Of a stretch of 64,000 bases of DNA, positions 51,151-61,070 are shown piece by piece. The stretch lies in the NCBI GenBank assembly GCA_943788495.1, contig CALSQO010000001.1, positions 992,001 through 1,056,000 of the forward strand, given 5' to 3'. A program made the translations under genes and the position numbers. The number at the start of each line of letters is the position of its first letter. Position 1 is the stretch's first letter. Origin of the DNA: UA16 sp905478895. Its GTDB lineage: Bacteria; Bacteroidota; Bacteroidia; Flavobacteriales_D; Sanyastnellaceae. The notes under the pieces are model-generated. The model ran no database searches, was not told where the DNA came from, and saw nothing but the letters and a program-made list of their open reading frames with translations.

Positions 51151-52254
51151 ATGAATAAAGAAGCACGTTGGAGCTTAATTTTAGTTGTTGCTCTCATAAG
51201 TTGCGGAGAACAAGGTGTATCCGTGAATTCATCTCAACCAGAGGAGGTTGAACCGGGGTTGCGTTTGGAAGGGGAAGATCACTTCGCGGCTTTGCGGCAG
51301 CTTACGTTTGGTGGTGATAATGCTGAAGCGTATTGGTCATTTGCCAATGATCAATTGGTATTTCAAGCTAACAACCCAAGTTGGGGGACGGGTTGTGATC
51401 AAATCTTTGTTTTGCAACTGGATGACGATTTCACGCCATCCTCTACGCCGCCATCACAAATTTCCAATGGCTTAGGCAGAACAACCTGCGCATACTTCAT
51501 GCCTGGCGATACCACAGTGGTCTTTGCATCTACTCACCTCGCCGACACTCTTTGTCCTGCCGTGCCTCCACGAGGACCTAAAGGGGAATATGTCTGGCCA
51601 ATTTATGAGGGATATGACATTTTTACATATGACTTGCACGGGGCCTTGATTTCACAATTGACCGATTTGCCTGGTTATGACGCGGAAGCCACCATTAGTC
51701 CAACGGGTGATCGAATGGTCTTCACAAGCACGCGCAGCGGCGATTTGGAGCTTTTTACATGCAAGCTCGATGGTTCAGACGTTGTCCAGGTAACAGACGA
51801 ACTTGGTTACGACGGAGGAGCATTCTTCTCACCCGATGGAAGCCAATTGATCTGGCGCGCGAGTCGACCCCAAACGTCGGAAGAAGTTGAACATTATACG
51901 GACCTCTTGAGCAAAGGACTTGTGGAGCCAACGGCTATGGAATTATTCATTGCCAACGCTGACGGCTCAAACGCCCGGCAATTGACGGATTTAGGAGGGG
52001 CAAATTGGGCGCCTTTCTTTCATCCAAGTGGAGAAAAAGTGCTTTTTTCTAGCAATCACCACACGGGAGGCTTTCCGTTCAATATTTTCATGATCAATGC
52101 AGATGGCACGGGTTTGGAGCAGATTTCATTCGACTCGGCGTTTGATTCCTTTCCAATGTTCTCTCCCGACGGTAAGAGATTGGCGTTTTCTTCCAATCGA
52201 AACAATGGAAGAACACGCAACACCAATGTATTTGTGACAGATTGGGTTGAATGA
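51151..52254 (+). CDS. TolB-like beta-propeller lipoprotein
   Basis: A 367-residue lipoprotein starting at MNKEARWSLILVVALISCGEQ (lipobox LISC); an in-frame ATG upstream would overlap the M28 promoter region. Repeated PD40/WD40-like blades are visible: YWSFANDQLVFQANNP, ATISPTGDRMVFTSTRSGDLELF, AFFSPDGSQLIWRASRP and FPMFSPDGKRLAFSSNRNNG, each with S.DG..L.F.S.R. Such propellers bind proteins; this is a Tol/Pal-like periplasmic interaction module without a known partner here. Its stop overlaps rluE by 4 nt. Confidence 0.85.
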   Translation: MNKEARWSLILVVALISCGEQGVSVNSSQPEEVEPGLRLEGEDHFAALRQLTFGGDNAEAYWSFANDQLVFQANNPSWGTGCDQIFVLQLDDDFTPSSTPPSQISNGLGRTTCAYFMPGDTTVVFASTHLADTLCPAVPPRGPKGEYVWPIYEGYDIFTYDLHGALISQLTDLPGYDAEATISPTGDRMVFTSTRSGDLELFTCKLDGSDVVQVTDELGYDGGAFFSPDGSQLIWRASRPQTSEEVEHYTDLLSKGLVEPTAMELFIANADGSNARQLTDLGGANWAPFFHPSGEKVLFSSNHHTGGFPFNIFMINADGTGLEQISFDSAFDSFPMFSPDGKRLAFSSNRNNGRTRNTNVFVTDWVE

Positions 52255-52856
52255 ATGATGCGCCTCAGTGTTTTGCACTTCACAAGCCTTTTGGGGTGCT
52301 GAGTCAGTTCACTTCAGAAGGCGGACATCCAGGCCTGCATTCTTTGAATTTGGGCTTGCCACCAGATGTTTACCCCATAGGAAGGTTGGACCGTGACTCA
52401 GAGGGGCTTTTGCTTTTGTCCAACAATTCCGCGCTAATTCATGAGTTGTTGGAGCCATCCAAAGGGCATCCGAGAACCTATCGTGTCCAGGTCGAGGGCT
52501 TAGCGGCGATGAACCAAATCCAAGCGATTCAAAAGCCGATGAATTTGCGGATTAAAAAAAAGGACCATCGAACGAGACCTTGCTTCGCTAGGATGGTCGA
52601 AGATCCGAAGTTGGCCGACCGTGTCCCTCCTATTCGCCAGCGAAAATCAATTCCAACGAGTTGGATTGACATCACCTTAACGGAAGGGAAAAACAGACAA
52701 GTGCGAAAAATGACAGCACACGTTGGACTGCCTACTCTGCGGCTTGTGCGCATCCAAATTGGTCAATTGACATTGGATGATTTGAATCTGGAACCGGGAA
52801 GAGTGGTGATGTTGAATGCTCAGCAGACCCAATGTGCACTTGCGATAGGAAAGTGA
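52251..52856 (+). CDS. RluE-type 23S rRNA pseudouridine synthase
   Basis: A 201-residue RsuA/RluE-family enzyme making pseudouridine in rRNA. It has no S4 domain, and the catalytic Asp lies in YPIGRLDRDSEGLLLLSNN near 41-59, with the HKPFGVLSQF and EGKNRQVRKMTAHVGLPTLRLVR signatures. Its ATG overlaps the TolB-like stop (ATGA). The short size and lack of an S4 domain match RluE (23S position 2457 in E. coli), but RluF/RluB-like targets cannot be ruled out. Confidence 0.88.
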   Translation: MNDAPQCFALHKPFGVLSQFTSEGGHPGLHSLNLGLPPDVYPIGRLDRDSEGLLLLSNNSALIHELLEPSKGHPRTYRVQVEGLAAMNQIQAIQKPMNLRIKKKDHRTRPCFARMVEDPKLADRVPPIRQRKSIPTSWIDITLTEGKNRQVRKMTAHVGLPTLRLVRIQIGQLTLDDLNLEPGRVVMLNAQQTQCALAIGK

Positions 52857-52870
52857 AGCTATCTTGCCCC

Positions 52871-53632
52871 ATGGTTCATTCAGTGTTTTATTTCGCTCGA
52901 ACAACGATTGCACTCATTTGGTCTTTTGTCTGCTGCCTTTTTGCGCTCATACTTGCACTTTTAAGCAAACGCTTGATTCCATTTGTCTTAACCGAGATAG
53001 GCAGTCGGATGTGGAGCGTTAATATGCTGAAAATTGCAGGGGTCAATCGCCCGACGCTCAGTTTCTCTTCCGACGCGGCCAAGTTTCAAAATTGGCCAAC
53101 GAAGGCCATCGTTGTCTCGAATCATGCAAGTCAAATTGACATCAATGTTTGCGCAAGTGTGATTCCACGCCCTATTGTTTACCTGGCGAAAGCAAGCATT
53201 CGAAATGTGCCTGTTTTGGGGTTGCTCAATGCACGTGTTGGAACGGTGTTCATTGACCGCAGCAATCCGAATTCGGCAAAAAAATCCGTTGAAAACCTTC
53301 AGGCATCACTGAGGAATGGGATCTCAGTGATTGTTTATCCCGAAGGAACGCGAAGTTCAACCGGGGAATTGAATTCGTTCAAAAAAGGAGCATTCTATCT
53401 GGCTGCCGGAGCAAATGTTCCTGTCATCCCCATGCATGTCCATGGAACGCGCAAAGTGTTGCCAAAGGGGGGGTTATTGCTGAGGCCTAATCCAGTGCAT
53501 GTTAGATTTGGAGAGCCTATTTATGCGAAGGACGCGTCCAGTGTAGGGGTCGCTGACTTGACCAAGTCTTCGTTCGCGCAGGTGGATGAAATGCGAAGCT
53601 GGCACCTGAGCCATGTGCAGACCCCTGATTGA
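52871..53632 (+). CDS. PlsC-like 1-acyl-glycerol-3-phosphate acyltransferase
   Basis: A 253-residue membrane enzyme. I start at the ATG at 52871 (MVHSVFYFARTT), which begins directly before the transmembrane segment and 14 nt after rluE. The HX4D catalytic motif is VVSNHASQIDINVCA near 78-92; the partner motifs VFIDRSN and YPEGTRSSTGELNSFKKGAF near 158-177 are present, with PVIPMHVHGT. It should acylate lysophosphatidic acid in phospholipid synthesis. Confidence 0.9.
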   Translation: MVHSVFYFARTTIALIWSFVCCLFALILALLSKRLIPFVLTEIGSRMWSVNMLKIAGVNRPTLSFSSDAAKFQNWPTKAIVVSNHASQIDINVCASVIPRPIVYLAKASIRNVPVLGLLNARVGTVFIDRSNPNSAKKSVENLQASLRNGISVIVYPEGTRSSTGELNSFKKGAFYLAAGANVPVIPMHVHGTRKVLPKGGLLLRPNPVHVRFGEPIYAKDASSVGVADLTKSSFAQVDEMRSWHLSHVQTPD

Positions 53633-53647
53633 CCGGGCACAGACTTC

Positions 53648-55672
53648 TTATTTCCAATTCGAAATGGAATAAGCAGCTTCCAAACCTTCGCGAATTGCCC
53701 TTTGCGCGTCTAGTTTGCGGGCATCAAGTGCTCCTCCTATTCGTTCAACGCAAATGCCTTTAGCCCCCAGCTGCGTATGCAATGGAGCGAAACTTGTCTG
53801 CCCTGCACAAACCACGACATGATCGAATGACAGGCTGTGCGTCTCTCCCGACTCAATGAATTCCAATTTTCCGTTTTCAAAAGCAAGGTATTGAACACCA
53901 CTGTGCGTAATTACACCTTTGTTTTTTAGCTGAAGGCGATGAATCCAACCGGTGGTCTTGCCAAGTTTGCCTCCTACTTTGCCCGCTGATCTTTGAAAGA
54001 TATGAATTGACCTTGGTGATTGAACAAGCTCTGGGCTGTTTACCCCCCCTCGGCTACTCAGGGATTGGTCAATGCCCCATTCTTCGAAAAAACCGGGTTT
54101 TTTCGTGTGGGTCAAATATTCTGCGACGTCAAAGCCTATTCCACCGGCACCAATGATAGCGACCCGCTTTCCCGGCTCGACCTTTCGTTTGAGTACGTCG
54201 AGGTAACTCAATACTTCAGGAGTTTCTGCCCCTGGAATGTCCCAGGAGCGCGGCTTCACACCGGTGGCGAGAATGACATGATCAAATCTGAGCAGGGAAT
54301 TGACGTCCGCCTCCGTATTGAGTTGGAGATTGACATCATAGTGAGTGAGCATAAAACCAAAGTAGCGCAACGTTTCATGAAACTCCTCCTTGCCAGGAAT
54401 GCGTTTGGCCATGTTGAATTGCCCCCCAATTTCAGCAGCAGATTCAAACAAAGTGACCTGATGCCCCAAACGAGCCGCTTCAATTGCAGCGCTCAATCCT
54501 GCGGGTCCAGACCCCACTACAGCGACGCTTCGAACTTCCGTGGCTTTGGCTTGCAATGGCCATTTGGATTCATAACTCGCTCTGGGATTCACCAAACACG
54601 TTGCAATTTTATTTTGAAAGATGTGATCGAGGCATGCTTGATTGCAACCGATGCACGTGTTGACAGAATGCGGATTCGTCTTGGATTTGTTGACGATTTC
54701 GGGATCGGCCAAGAAGGGACGCGCCATAGAAACCATGTCAGCGCAACCCGATTGAAGCGCCGTTTCACACGCATCAATGGTGTTGAATCGGTTGGTTGTG
54801 ATGAGCGGAACCCCTACATGTCCCATCAGTTTTTTTGTGACGAATGCAAATCCCCCTCGAGGAACCAAGGTTGCTATCGTAGGGATCCGAGCTTCATGCC
54901 ATCCAATGCCCGTATTGATCGCGTCTACGCCTTCTCGTTCCAACGCTTTCGCTAATGATTGGATTTCATCCCAGCTGCTTCCCTCCTCGATTAGGTCCAG
55001 CATGCTCAAACGAAAAATGATAGCGAATTCAGTCCCAACTTTTTCTCTGATGCTTCGAATGATTTCAATTGGAAATCGCATCCGGTTCTCAAAGGTTCCT
55101 CCGTATTGGTCCTGCCTTTTATTGGTGGCGGAGACCAGAAATTGATTGATGAGATAGCCTTCCGAGCCCATTATTTCAATTCCGTCGTAACCGGCTTCTT
55201 TGGCAATGGCGGCACATTTCGCGTATTGCAGGATCGTTTTCTTGACACCACGAATGGAAAGACTGGCCGGTTTGAAACGATTGATGGCCGCTTTAATGCT
55301 GGAAGGGGCCACATTTAAGGGATGATAGCTGTACCGACCACCATGCAGAATTTGAAGGCAAATTTTACCGCCATTTGCATGCACCGCATCTGTTATGATT
55401 TGATGTTTCTTGATTTGGCGCCGGGCCGTCAATTTGGCTCCGCCGGGCTTCAGCACTCCCCTGCGGTTTGGTGAGATGCCACCGGTAATGATGAGGCCTG
55501 CTCCTCCTTTGGCTCGTTCTCCATAAAATTGAGCCAACGCATTGAAACCATCTTTTGCTTCTTCCAGTCCGGTGTGCATGCTTCCCATTAAAATTCGATT
55601 GGGAAGGTGAAGCGGTCCCAGCTGAATGGGCTGGAACACCTGCAATTCTTTCGTTGAATTCAAATTGGTCAT
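53648..55672 (-). CDS. NADH:flavin oxidoreductase / 2,4-dienoyl-CoA reductase-like (FadH family)
   Basis: A 674-residue three-part flavo/iron-sulfur protein. N-terminal FMN-binding TIM barrel with LPNRILMGSMHTGLEE near 23-38 and the active-site YGGTFENRMRF; then the 4Fe-4S Cys set in CIGCNQACLDHI with a later Cys (IATCLVNPRA); then an FAD/NAD domain with AVVGSGPAGLSAAIEAARLGHQVTLFE near 378-404 and ATGVKPRSWDIPG. FadH reduces 2,4-dienoyl-CoA in unsaturated fatty acid breakdown. The enzymatic substrate may differ, as related proteins act on xenobiotics. It lies 16 nt after the giant protein gene, so is probably co-transcribed. Confidence 0.88.
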   Translation of the reverse strand: MTNLNSTKELQVFQPIQLGPLHLPNRILMGSMHTGLEEAKDGFNALAQFYGERAKGGAGLIITGGISPNRRGVLKPGGAKLTARRQIKKHQIITDAVHANGGKICLQILHGGRYSYHPLNVAPSSIKAAINRFKPASLSIRGVKKTILQYAKCAAIAKEAGYDGIEIMGSEGYLINQFLVSATNKRQDQYGGTFENRMRFPIEIIRSIREKVGTEFAIIFRLSMLDLIEEGSSWDEIQSLAKALEREGVDAINTGIGWHEARIPTIATLVPRGGFAFVTKKLMGHVGVPLITTNRFNTIDACETALQSGCADMVSMARPFLADPEIVNKSKTNPHSVNTCIGCNQACLDHIFQNKIATCLVNPRASYESKWPLQAKATEVRSVAVVGSGPAGLSAAIEAARLGHQVTLFESAAEIGGQFNMAKRIPGKEEFHETLRYFGFMLTHYDVNLQLNTEADVNSLLRFDHVILATGVKPRSWDIPGAETPEVLSYLDVLKRKVEPGKRVAIIGAGGIGFDVAEYLTHTKKPGFFEEWGIDQSLSSRGGVNSPELVQSPRSIHIFQRSAGKVGGKLGKTTGWIHRLQLKNKGVITHSGVQYLAFENGKLEFIESGETHSLSFDHVVVCAGQTSFAPLHTQLGAKGICVERIGGALDARKLDAQRAIREGLEAAYSISNWK

Positions 55673-55688
55673 GGGAGTTCAAGTTAAT

Positions 55689-58600
55689 TCACTGGAATTC
55701 ACGGTATTCATCTACAAAATCGTTGCGACGGTAATTATTGGTGATTGCCTTGTAAGAATAGGTTCTTCCGTCACCGTCCTTTTTGGTTCTTTTTTTGTCT
55801 CCAATCTCAGCGATCGCACTCAAGAACCCAGCGCGATCAGGTGTTGAACAATTGAGTGTTTTCTTGCGGTAATCGAAATGGTACCAGTTTTCTTCGTCAC
55901 CGTGCAAATAGAGGGTAAAGGAATCATTCGATCGGCTTCTTCGCAGGATTAGTTTTCCCGGAATTGCTTGGAATACGGGCGTACTACCGAGCGAAGCAAT
56001 GGCGAATTCGCTGGTGGAGACAAATGCTTCGAGCCTCGGTTCCCATGTCATTTCAAGGCCTGTCAAGACGACTTGAGAGCGCATTGATTTGGGGGTGTTT
56101 TTTAATTTCCCCGTCATCGCCAAATCATTGACGAGCTTCGCACTCTCTTTAGCACCGAGCCAAGCTTGGAGTGCCTGTTCGTAATTGGTCTCGACGATGT
56201 TGACCGGTTCGGCCGGTTCCCATGATGGGATTTGCAAGGCCATCCGATCGTACAGAACTTGGTCAAGGTCAATGTCCAGTCGCATCGATCCTTTGAATAC
56301 ATACTCCCCTCGCGGGTTGACTTCAAAGGCCCCCACAAACGATTGGTTCACTAAGCCAAAGTTTAAAGGCAACTTCATCAACCCGGTGCCTCTCAAATCA
56401 CACGTCGAAGGCCGGATATCGACATGGGCTTCACTCGAATTGGGGTTTTCAAACTTCTCTCGAGTTGAGAATGTGTAGCGTTCATCTTGATACCTCAGTT
56501 CACCTGCTGTGTTTAGGATGTTCAAGTCTGACTCATCGCCCTGGGGGTCCAAAAATGCGCCATAAACCGTGAATGGTGGGCGTGATGACGCCATAAGACC
56601 ATAGGCAAGCAAATCACCCTCTGTGTCTCGGGGAGGATCTAAAACGGGAATGGCGATGGCTTTGGGATTGATGTAACCTTCAAATGCAATCCAAGTCCGC
56701 TGCATTCGCTTGCATTCTTTGGTCATTTTCGCCCCCCCGCTAAAATACAAATGCGGCTGAGAGGATACCATTTTTATGTCTCCTGCAAATGCAAAGGCCG
56801 GTCCCAGTAAAAACCCATTGCGGGCCATGATGGAACCTCCACCCGTGGTTCGAAGGCTGTCATCTACCTGGATATCGTCGAATAGAATCCGATTGACTTT
56901 TCCATCATTCGATGTGTAATTGTAAAGTCCAGCGCCTTCAAAAGCATATTTTCCATAAACATTTAGAAAGGCAGAATCAATGAAGTGATAACGGGTGGTG
57001 GCATTCGTCACTATTTGGGCGAAGCGGAGCTCGTCCATCTTAGCTTTGGCTCGAATGACCAAGCGTCCGCTGTCTGGAATGATACGGGAGTCGGCAATGG
57101 CGAGTGATTCAACGCCTTTGCATGTAAGCATGTCTTCTCCAATTCGATACGTAGCACTTGAACTCAAGAAGTGAAGAGAGTCTTGATCGGGATGGGCTGA
57201 AATAAAGTTGGAGCTTGTGCGGTCGTCGTTAAAATCAAGCGGCATTCCTTCTTGACTGCGGTTGGTCAGCAAATCAATTTCATCCTCGTCCATGTACCAC
57301 CGGAACCGATCCATAAAGCAGATATACTGTTGAATCGGCAGTTCGATTCTTGTTTCGCCGGAATTTGGAGAGAAGACACCGAGCCGTTCTTGAAAATTCA
57401 AATCACACGCTACATCATCTGTTCTAAAGGCCGTGATCTGAGCTCGGTTTCCGTTTAAGGAAAAGGTCGCTGATGGCGACTTCAAGTTTGTCTTGAGGAA
57501 GTCAAATTCATTGGATGATAGCGAGGCATCTTTCAACTCAATCAGGCCTCTGCCCGCAAATGCACGAGGCGTAACTCGGGCAATACCTGTCAGGCGAGCT
57601 TCTTCTTGGTAAAACTCAAAAGGACTGTTTCCGGAGCTCATATCCAATTGTTTGCGTGAAGGATGAAATGCGAAGGTGCCATTTACCCCCTGCATCGCGG
57701 CGGTATTGCGCACCTCGTCTGCTTCATTGATGAACAACTCAGCCTGCCCTATGATGGAATCAGGCAGCATCGTCATGGACGAACTTTCAATGTGTGCCGT
57801 GATGAAATCAATGCTCCCCTGCCCCTGTAGCCCATTTCCATCCAATTTAATGTCCTTGGTGAATGTAGCCGCGTCTGAATAAACATCGATTCCTTCAGGC
57901 GCAGAACTTGTTTCAAGTCCGAGGTAATAATCGTCCATTACCTTCAGCGGAAGAGGCAAGTCCTTCAGAATGCCTGCCGAAACAAGGGTGCCATCCAATG
58001 TGAAGCCTGACTTGGTTAAGTTGTCGAGCTGTTTCAATTGAAAGGGTTCTACTGCGAAGTAAAAGTCATCCCGGGCATAAGCACCTTCGAACAGGTCGAA
58101 GCGATCATAATAAACAAAACTCGTCACTGTGCTTTCAAATACGGGGTAGTCTGGATGCAAGTCGCTCCTTCTTCCAGACCGGTTGGTGGGATAATCAATG
58201 GACAATGTGCCCGAAACCCCTTCGATTTGGCTATTTAAACGACGTTTTCGCGGGGTGCCTCGGTTGTTCAGTTCGTCCTCGTTGTAAACGCTGAGTTGAA
58301 TCGACTCTATGGCGTCAAAGTCTATCGTGAAGTCTGAATAGTCAAAAGAAAATGCGTCACCGGCCATTTGAATATTGCCCGCTTGAATTCGTCCATCGAA
58401 TAGAAAATCACGATCACGCTTGACCACAATCTCGCCATTCGCCGGATACAGGAGAACGTCCTTCGCGGTGCTCAGTCGAATTTGGTCTATCCCATTGATT
58501 TGAAAGTACCCATTGAGCAAACTCCATTCTGCATTCACACCATTAATCGGACTGGAATTAAAGCGCATAACGTCATAATCCTTCCGACCTGTTTTGCAGT

Positions 58601-60167
58601 AAATGTGATCCTTTAATTTCTGGGTGGTTTGAACCCAAAGGGTCTCGGGATTGATTTCGACATAGCCCAAGTTGGCCAATTGCATCAGCATGACACGTGC
58701 CTGAACCTCACTCAATCGGATATAACGGGCAAAGTCTTCGGTCATGAAACCTGACCGCCCTGACTCTTTTGTAAACCGATACACTTCTATGACTGGATTC
58801 ACAGGGTCAATGCCCTGGATGGCATCGAAGGAACTCTGCTCAAAGTAGTTCGTACTTGAAAATTGGGCAATCGATTGCCCAGCGTCAAGCGCAGAACCCA
58901 CAAGGACCCGTGGCTGGTCAATTTCCCAGAGAATGCCGGAAACATCCCACTCCAGGTCGTGGTATCTGTCAAGAAAAGGCTGCTGGCCTAACCCCTGTTC
59001 TTGGCGATAGGCGGCAACTTGCCGTCGACCATTGTTGTACCGACTCTGGACATCGGGATGGCTCAGCGTGTCTCCTGAGAAATGCATGATAAATTCAGCA
59101 TTGGAGCATGACCAGCCGGAAGATGAAAAAAGGAATTGATTCCCATGAAATTCCATGAATGTAGTGTCAGCCTGCATCACATTGATTCTGGCCCGTTGAG
59201 ACTCATTTCGAATGCCGAGGATTTGGGAGCCTTTGAACTGAACCCCTCCGATATAATTGGTCTGAGGAAACACTTCCTCTAGTTTTATCTGCTCTTCTTC
59301 GCACCGAAATCGAGGATACGATTTTTCGGCCGGGCTTTTTGCTGATTCGAGCTTGACAACGAATGATCCCCTTAAAGGTTTTCCAGCGAGTTCTGCATGC
59401 ATAATGCAACTGGGAACCCGAAATCGATCACTTTTCAAGTCAATGGTCGAAGCCGGAAGCTCAGCATAATACATATTAGGGTTGAAGATTGTACCCTCCC
59501 ATTGAACCTGAGATGGGGTGATGCTAAGTTCTTCATCTCGAAGGTCCCATTCGCCCGATGTATTTAAAACGGTAAAATGGTCCATTTCACTTCGAGCAGT
59601 GAGCTGTGTGTTTTCAAAGATGAGCATTGGCACATTTTGATGCCATTCGAGCTTCCATCTCATCGAGTCCACTTCCCACCAGTGTTTGTTGGTCGAATAG
59701 AGGATGTTATTGGCGATCAACTCAGGCGAAATAGCGAGAAGTTCAAAACCAGTTTTGCGGTATTTTTTGTTGGACCACATCCGACTCGCAAAAGAATGCC
59801 AGTCGTCCCAAAGTTCTTGCTTGTCCGGCGCGCTCAAAGCCAATACGGTACGCAGGTAATTTCGAATGTCCTTGCTTCCAGACGCTCGGGCATCTTCCAA
59901 GGCTGTCACGACCTCTTCTACTGTTTCAATCTTGGCTTCCATATCCAGCGAAGCGCAAAGGGACGGCATGAGTGTTTTTTTTACCCAACGGCCATCTTCC
60001 TTTGAAACATTGTTCATGAGATTGGTCAAACGGACTTCAAGTGCCTCACAGGCCTCTGACTGTGCATGAATCGTCCCCGTCATTGCAAAGCAACCCAAAA
60101 CAGCCAGAAGGAGAAACCTGAGGCCTGTGATTTGACGGTTGATGATGGGAGAGGCGAAAAACTCCAT
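55689..60167 (-). CDS. Large exported protein of unknown function, conserved-looking in Bacteroidota
   Basis: A 1,492-residue protein. I start at MEFFASPIINRQITGLRF (60167), which gives a signal peptide ending GTIHAQ; an upstream ATG adds 11 residues. A helical N-terminal region of about 150 residues is followed by very long stretches of short beta strands, for example ITSGVEWEGTIF-like and FDGRIQAGNIQMAGDAFSFDYSDFTIDFD, with further strand ladders to the end. Residue classes recall OstA/LptA or AsmA/TamB-type beta-taco folds, but I see no diagnostic motif. It may be periplasmic or on the outer membrane. A GGTTCG/CGAACC inverted repeat covers its promoter. Downstream is fadH. Confidence 0.72.
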   Translation of the reverse strand: MEFFASPIINRQITGLRFLLLAVLGCFAMTGTIHAQSEACEALEVRLTNLMNNVSKEDGRWVKKTLMPSLCASLDMEAKIETVEEVVTALEDARASGSKDIRNYLRTVLALSAPDKQELWDDWHSFASRMWSNKKYRKTGFELLAISPELIANNILYSTNKHWWEVDSMRWKLEWHQNVPMLIFENTQLTARSEMDHFTVLNTSGEWDLRDEELSITPSQVQWEGTIFNPNMYYAELPASTIDLKSDRFRVPSCIMHAELAGKPLRGSFVVKLESAKSPAEKSYPRFRCEEEQIKLEEVFPQTNYIGGVQFKGSQILGIRNESQRARINVMQADTTFMEFHGNQFLFSSSGWSCSNAEFIMHFSGDTLSHPDVQSRYNNGRRQVAAYRQEQGLGQQPFLDRYHDLEWDVSGILWEIDQPRVLVGSALDAGQSIAQFSSTNYFEQSSFDAIQGIDPVNPVIEVYRFTKESGRSGFMTEDFARYIRLSEVQARVMLMQLANLGYVEINPETLWVQTTQKLKDHIYCKTGRKDYDVMRFNSSPINGVNAEWSLLNGYFQINGIDQIRLSTAKDVLLYPANGEIVVKRDRDFLFDGRIQAGNIQMAGDAFSFDYSDFTIDFDAIESIQLSVYNEDELNNRGTPRKRRLNSQIEGVSGTLSIDYPTNRSGRRSDLHPDYPVFESTVTSFVYYDRFDLFEGAYARDDFYFAVEPFQLKQLDNLTKSGFTLDGTLVSAGILKDLPLPLKVMDDYYLGLETSSAPEGIDVYSDAATFTKDIKLDGNGLQGQGSIDFITAHIESSSMTMLPDSIIGQAELFINEADEVRNTAAMQGVNGTFAFHPSRKQLDMSSGNSPFEFYQEEARLTGIARVTPRAFAGRGLIELKDASLSSNEFDFLKTNLKSPSATFSLNGNRAQITAFRTDDVACDLNFQERLGVFSPNSGETRIELPIQQYICFMDRFRWYMDEDEIDLLTNRSQEGMPLDFNDDRTSSNFISAHPDQDSLHFLSSSATYRIGEDMLTCKGVESLAIADSRIIPDSGRLVIRAKAKMDELRFAQIVTNATTRYHFIDSAFLNVYGKYAFEGAGLYNYTSNDGKVNRILFDDIQVDDSLRTTGGGSIMARNGFLLGPAFAFAGDIKMVSSQPHLYFSGGAKMTKECKRMQRTWIAFEGYINPKAIAIPVLDPPRDTEGDLLAYGLMASSRPPFTVYGAFLDPQGDESDLNILNTAGELRYQDERYTFSTREKFENPNSSEAHVDIRPSTCDLRGTGLMKLPLNFGLVNQSFVGAFEVNPRGEYVFKGSMRLDIDLDQVLYDRMALQIPSWEPAEPVNIVETNYEQALQAWLGAKESAKLVNDLAMTGKLKNTPKSMRSQVVLTGLEMTWEPRLEAFVSTSEFAIASLGSTPVFQAIPGKLILRRSRSNDSFTLYLHGDEENWYHFDYRKKTLNCSTPDRAGFLSAIAEIGDKKRTKKDGDGRTYSYKAITNNYRRNDFVDEYREFQ

Positions 60168-60189
60168 GGTTCGAAAATTACAACGAACC
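60168..60189. repeat. Inverted repeat over the promoter of the giant-protein gene
   Basis: GGTTCG (60168-60173) and CGAACC (60184-60189) flank the candidate -7 box TAATTTTC (60180-60173 on the minus strand). The arm ends at the base before the ATG at 60167. An operator or start-codon hairpin are both possible. Confidence 0.4.
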
Positions 60190-60206
60190 TTTGCCGACAT
60201 TGGTAT

Positions 60207-61061
60207 TCAGTTTGCTTTGTTTACCAACAACAGGCAGGCCCAACCATCGCGATCAAATGATTCTGACAATTCAAGGCCTTGTCCTTCTGCCTCGTTCAGG
60301 AGAACAGGAATGTCAGCGGGAAAGAAACCACTCAGAACAAGGTGGCCGCCCTCATAAAGGTGGCGCACGTAAGTGCGCATATCCGCCAAAAGGATGTTCC
60401 GGTTGATGTTCGCCAATATGGTGTGAAAGGAGCAGTCTGTGGTTGAAAGCGTGTTGGCGTCACCGAGCCGTGCCTCAATTTGACCGTCGAGCCCATTGCG
60501 CTGGATGTTATCCAGCGTATTCCGATAAGACCATTCGTCGTTGTCTATGGCCACGACGCGGGCTGCGCCTAATTTCCTCGCGGCAATGGCAAGCGCTCCT
60601 GTTCCGCAACCCATGTCCAAGACATTTTGACCCGCCGGCTGAAGGGCATGCACAGCGTGCATCATTTGCCAAGTGGTTGGGTGATGCCCCGTGCCGAAGG
60701 ACATTTCAGGCTGTATGATGATATCCAAACCGGAAACAGGAGGCGCATGGAATGGAGCACGCATCATGATTTTACCGTCGACATCGATGGGGTCGTAATT
60801 GGATTCCCATTGTGCATTCCAATTTTCTGATTCCACCCAGTTTTCTTCTACACTTATCGCTGCAAGTTCGCGCAATTGCTCAAGCACAAATCGGTATTCT
60901 TCTTCATTGAATGCGACGTCTTTGGCGTAAGCAATAAGTCGATCTCCCTCCTCCTCAAACATGTCAAATCCACAATTACTTAGGTACGCTATTGCTACTT
61001 CCTTTGCGGGCAAGGCAGGCGAGCACATCAACGATGCCTTGAAGTATTTGGACTCTTTCAT
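60207..61061 (-). CDS. prmA: Ribosomal protein L11 methyltransferase
   Basis: A 284-residue enzyme. The N-terminal substrate-recognition domain (1-95) precedes a SAM domain with MSFGTGHHPTTWQMM near 115-129, the SAM motif VLDMGCGTGALAIAARKLG near 145-163 and VVAIDNDEWS, and the late motif ILANINRNILL near 210-220. All are typical of PrmA, which trimethylates ribosomal protein L11. It lies 9 nt after tpiA in the same operon, ending just before the giant-protein promoter. Confidence 0.95.
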   Translation of the reverse strand: MKESKYFKASLMCSPALPAKEVAIAYLSNCGFDMFEEEGDRLIAYAKDVAFNEEEYRFVLEQLRELAAISVEENWVESENWNAQWESNYDPIDVDGKIMMRAPFHAPPVSGLDIIIQPEMSFGTGHHPTTWQMMHAVHALQPAGQNVLDMGCGTGALAIAARKLGAARVVAIDNDEWSYRNTLDNIQRNGLDGQIEARLGDANTLSTTDCSFHTILANINRNILLADMRTYVRHLYEGGHLVLSGFFPADIPVLLNEAEGQGLELSESFDRDGWACLLLVNKAN

Positions 61062-61070
61062 AACCCTGCC

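Noticed and set aside
54020..54955. 311-residue open frame on the plus strand opposite fadH
   Set aside because: It lies wholly inside the fadH gene on the other strand, has no family-like motifs or start signal, and fadH is strongly supported.
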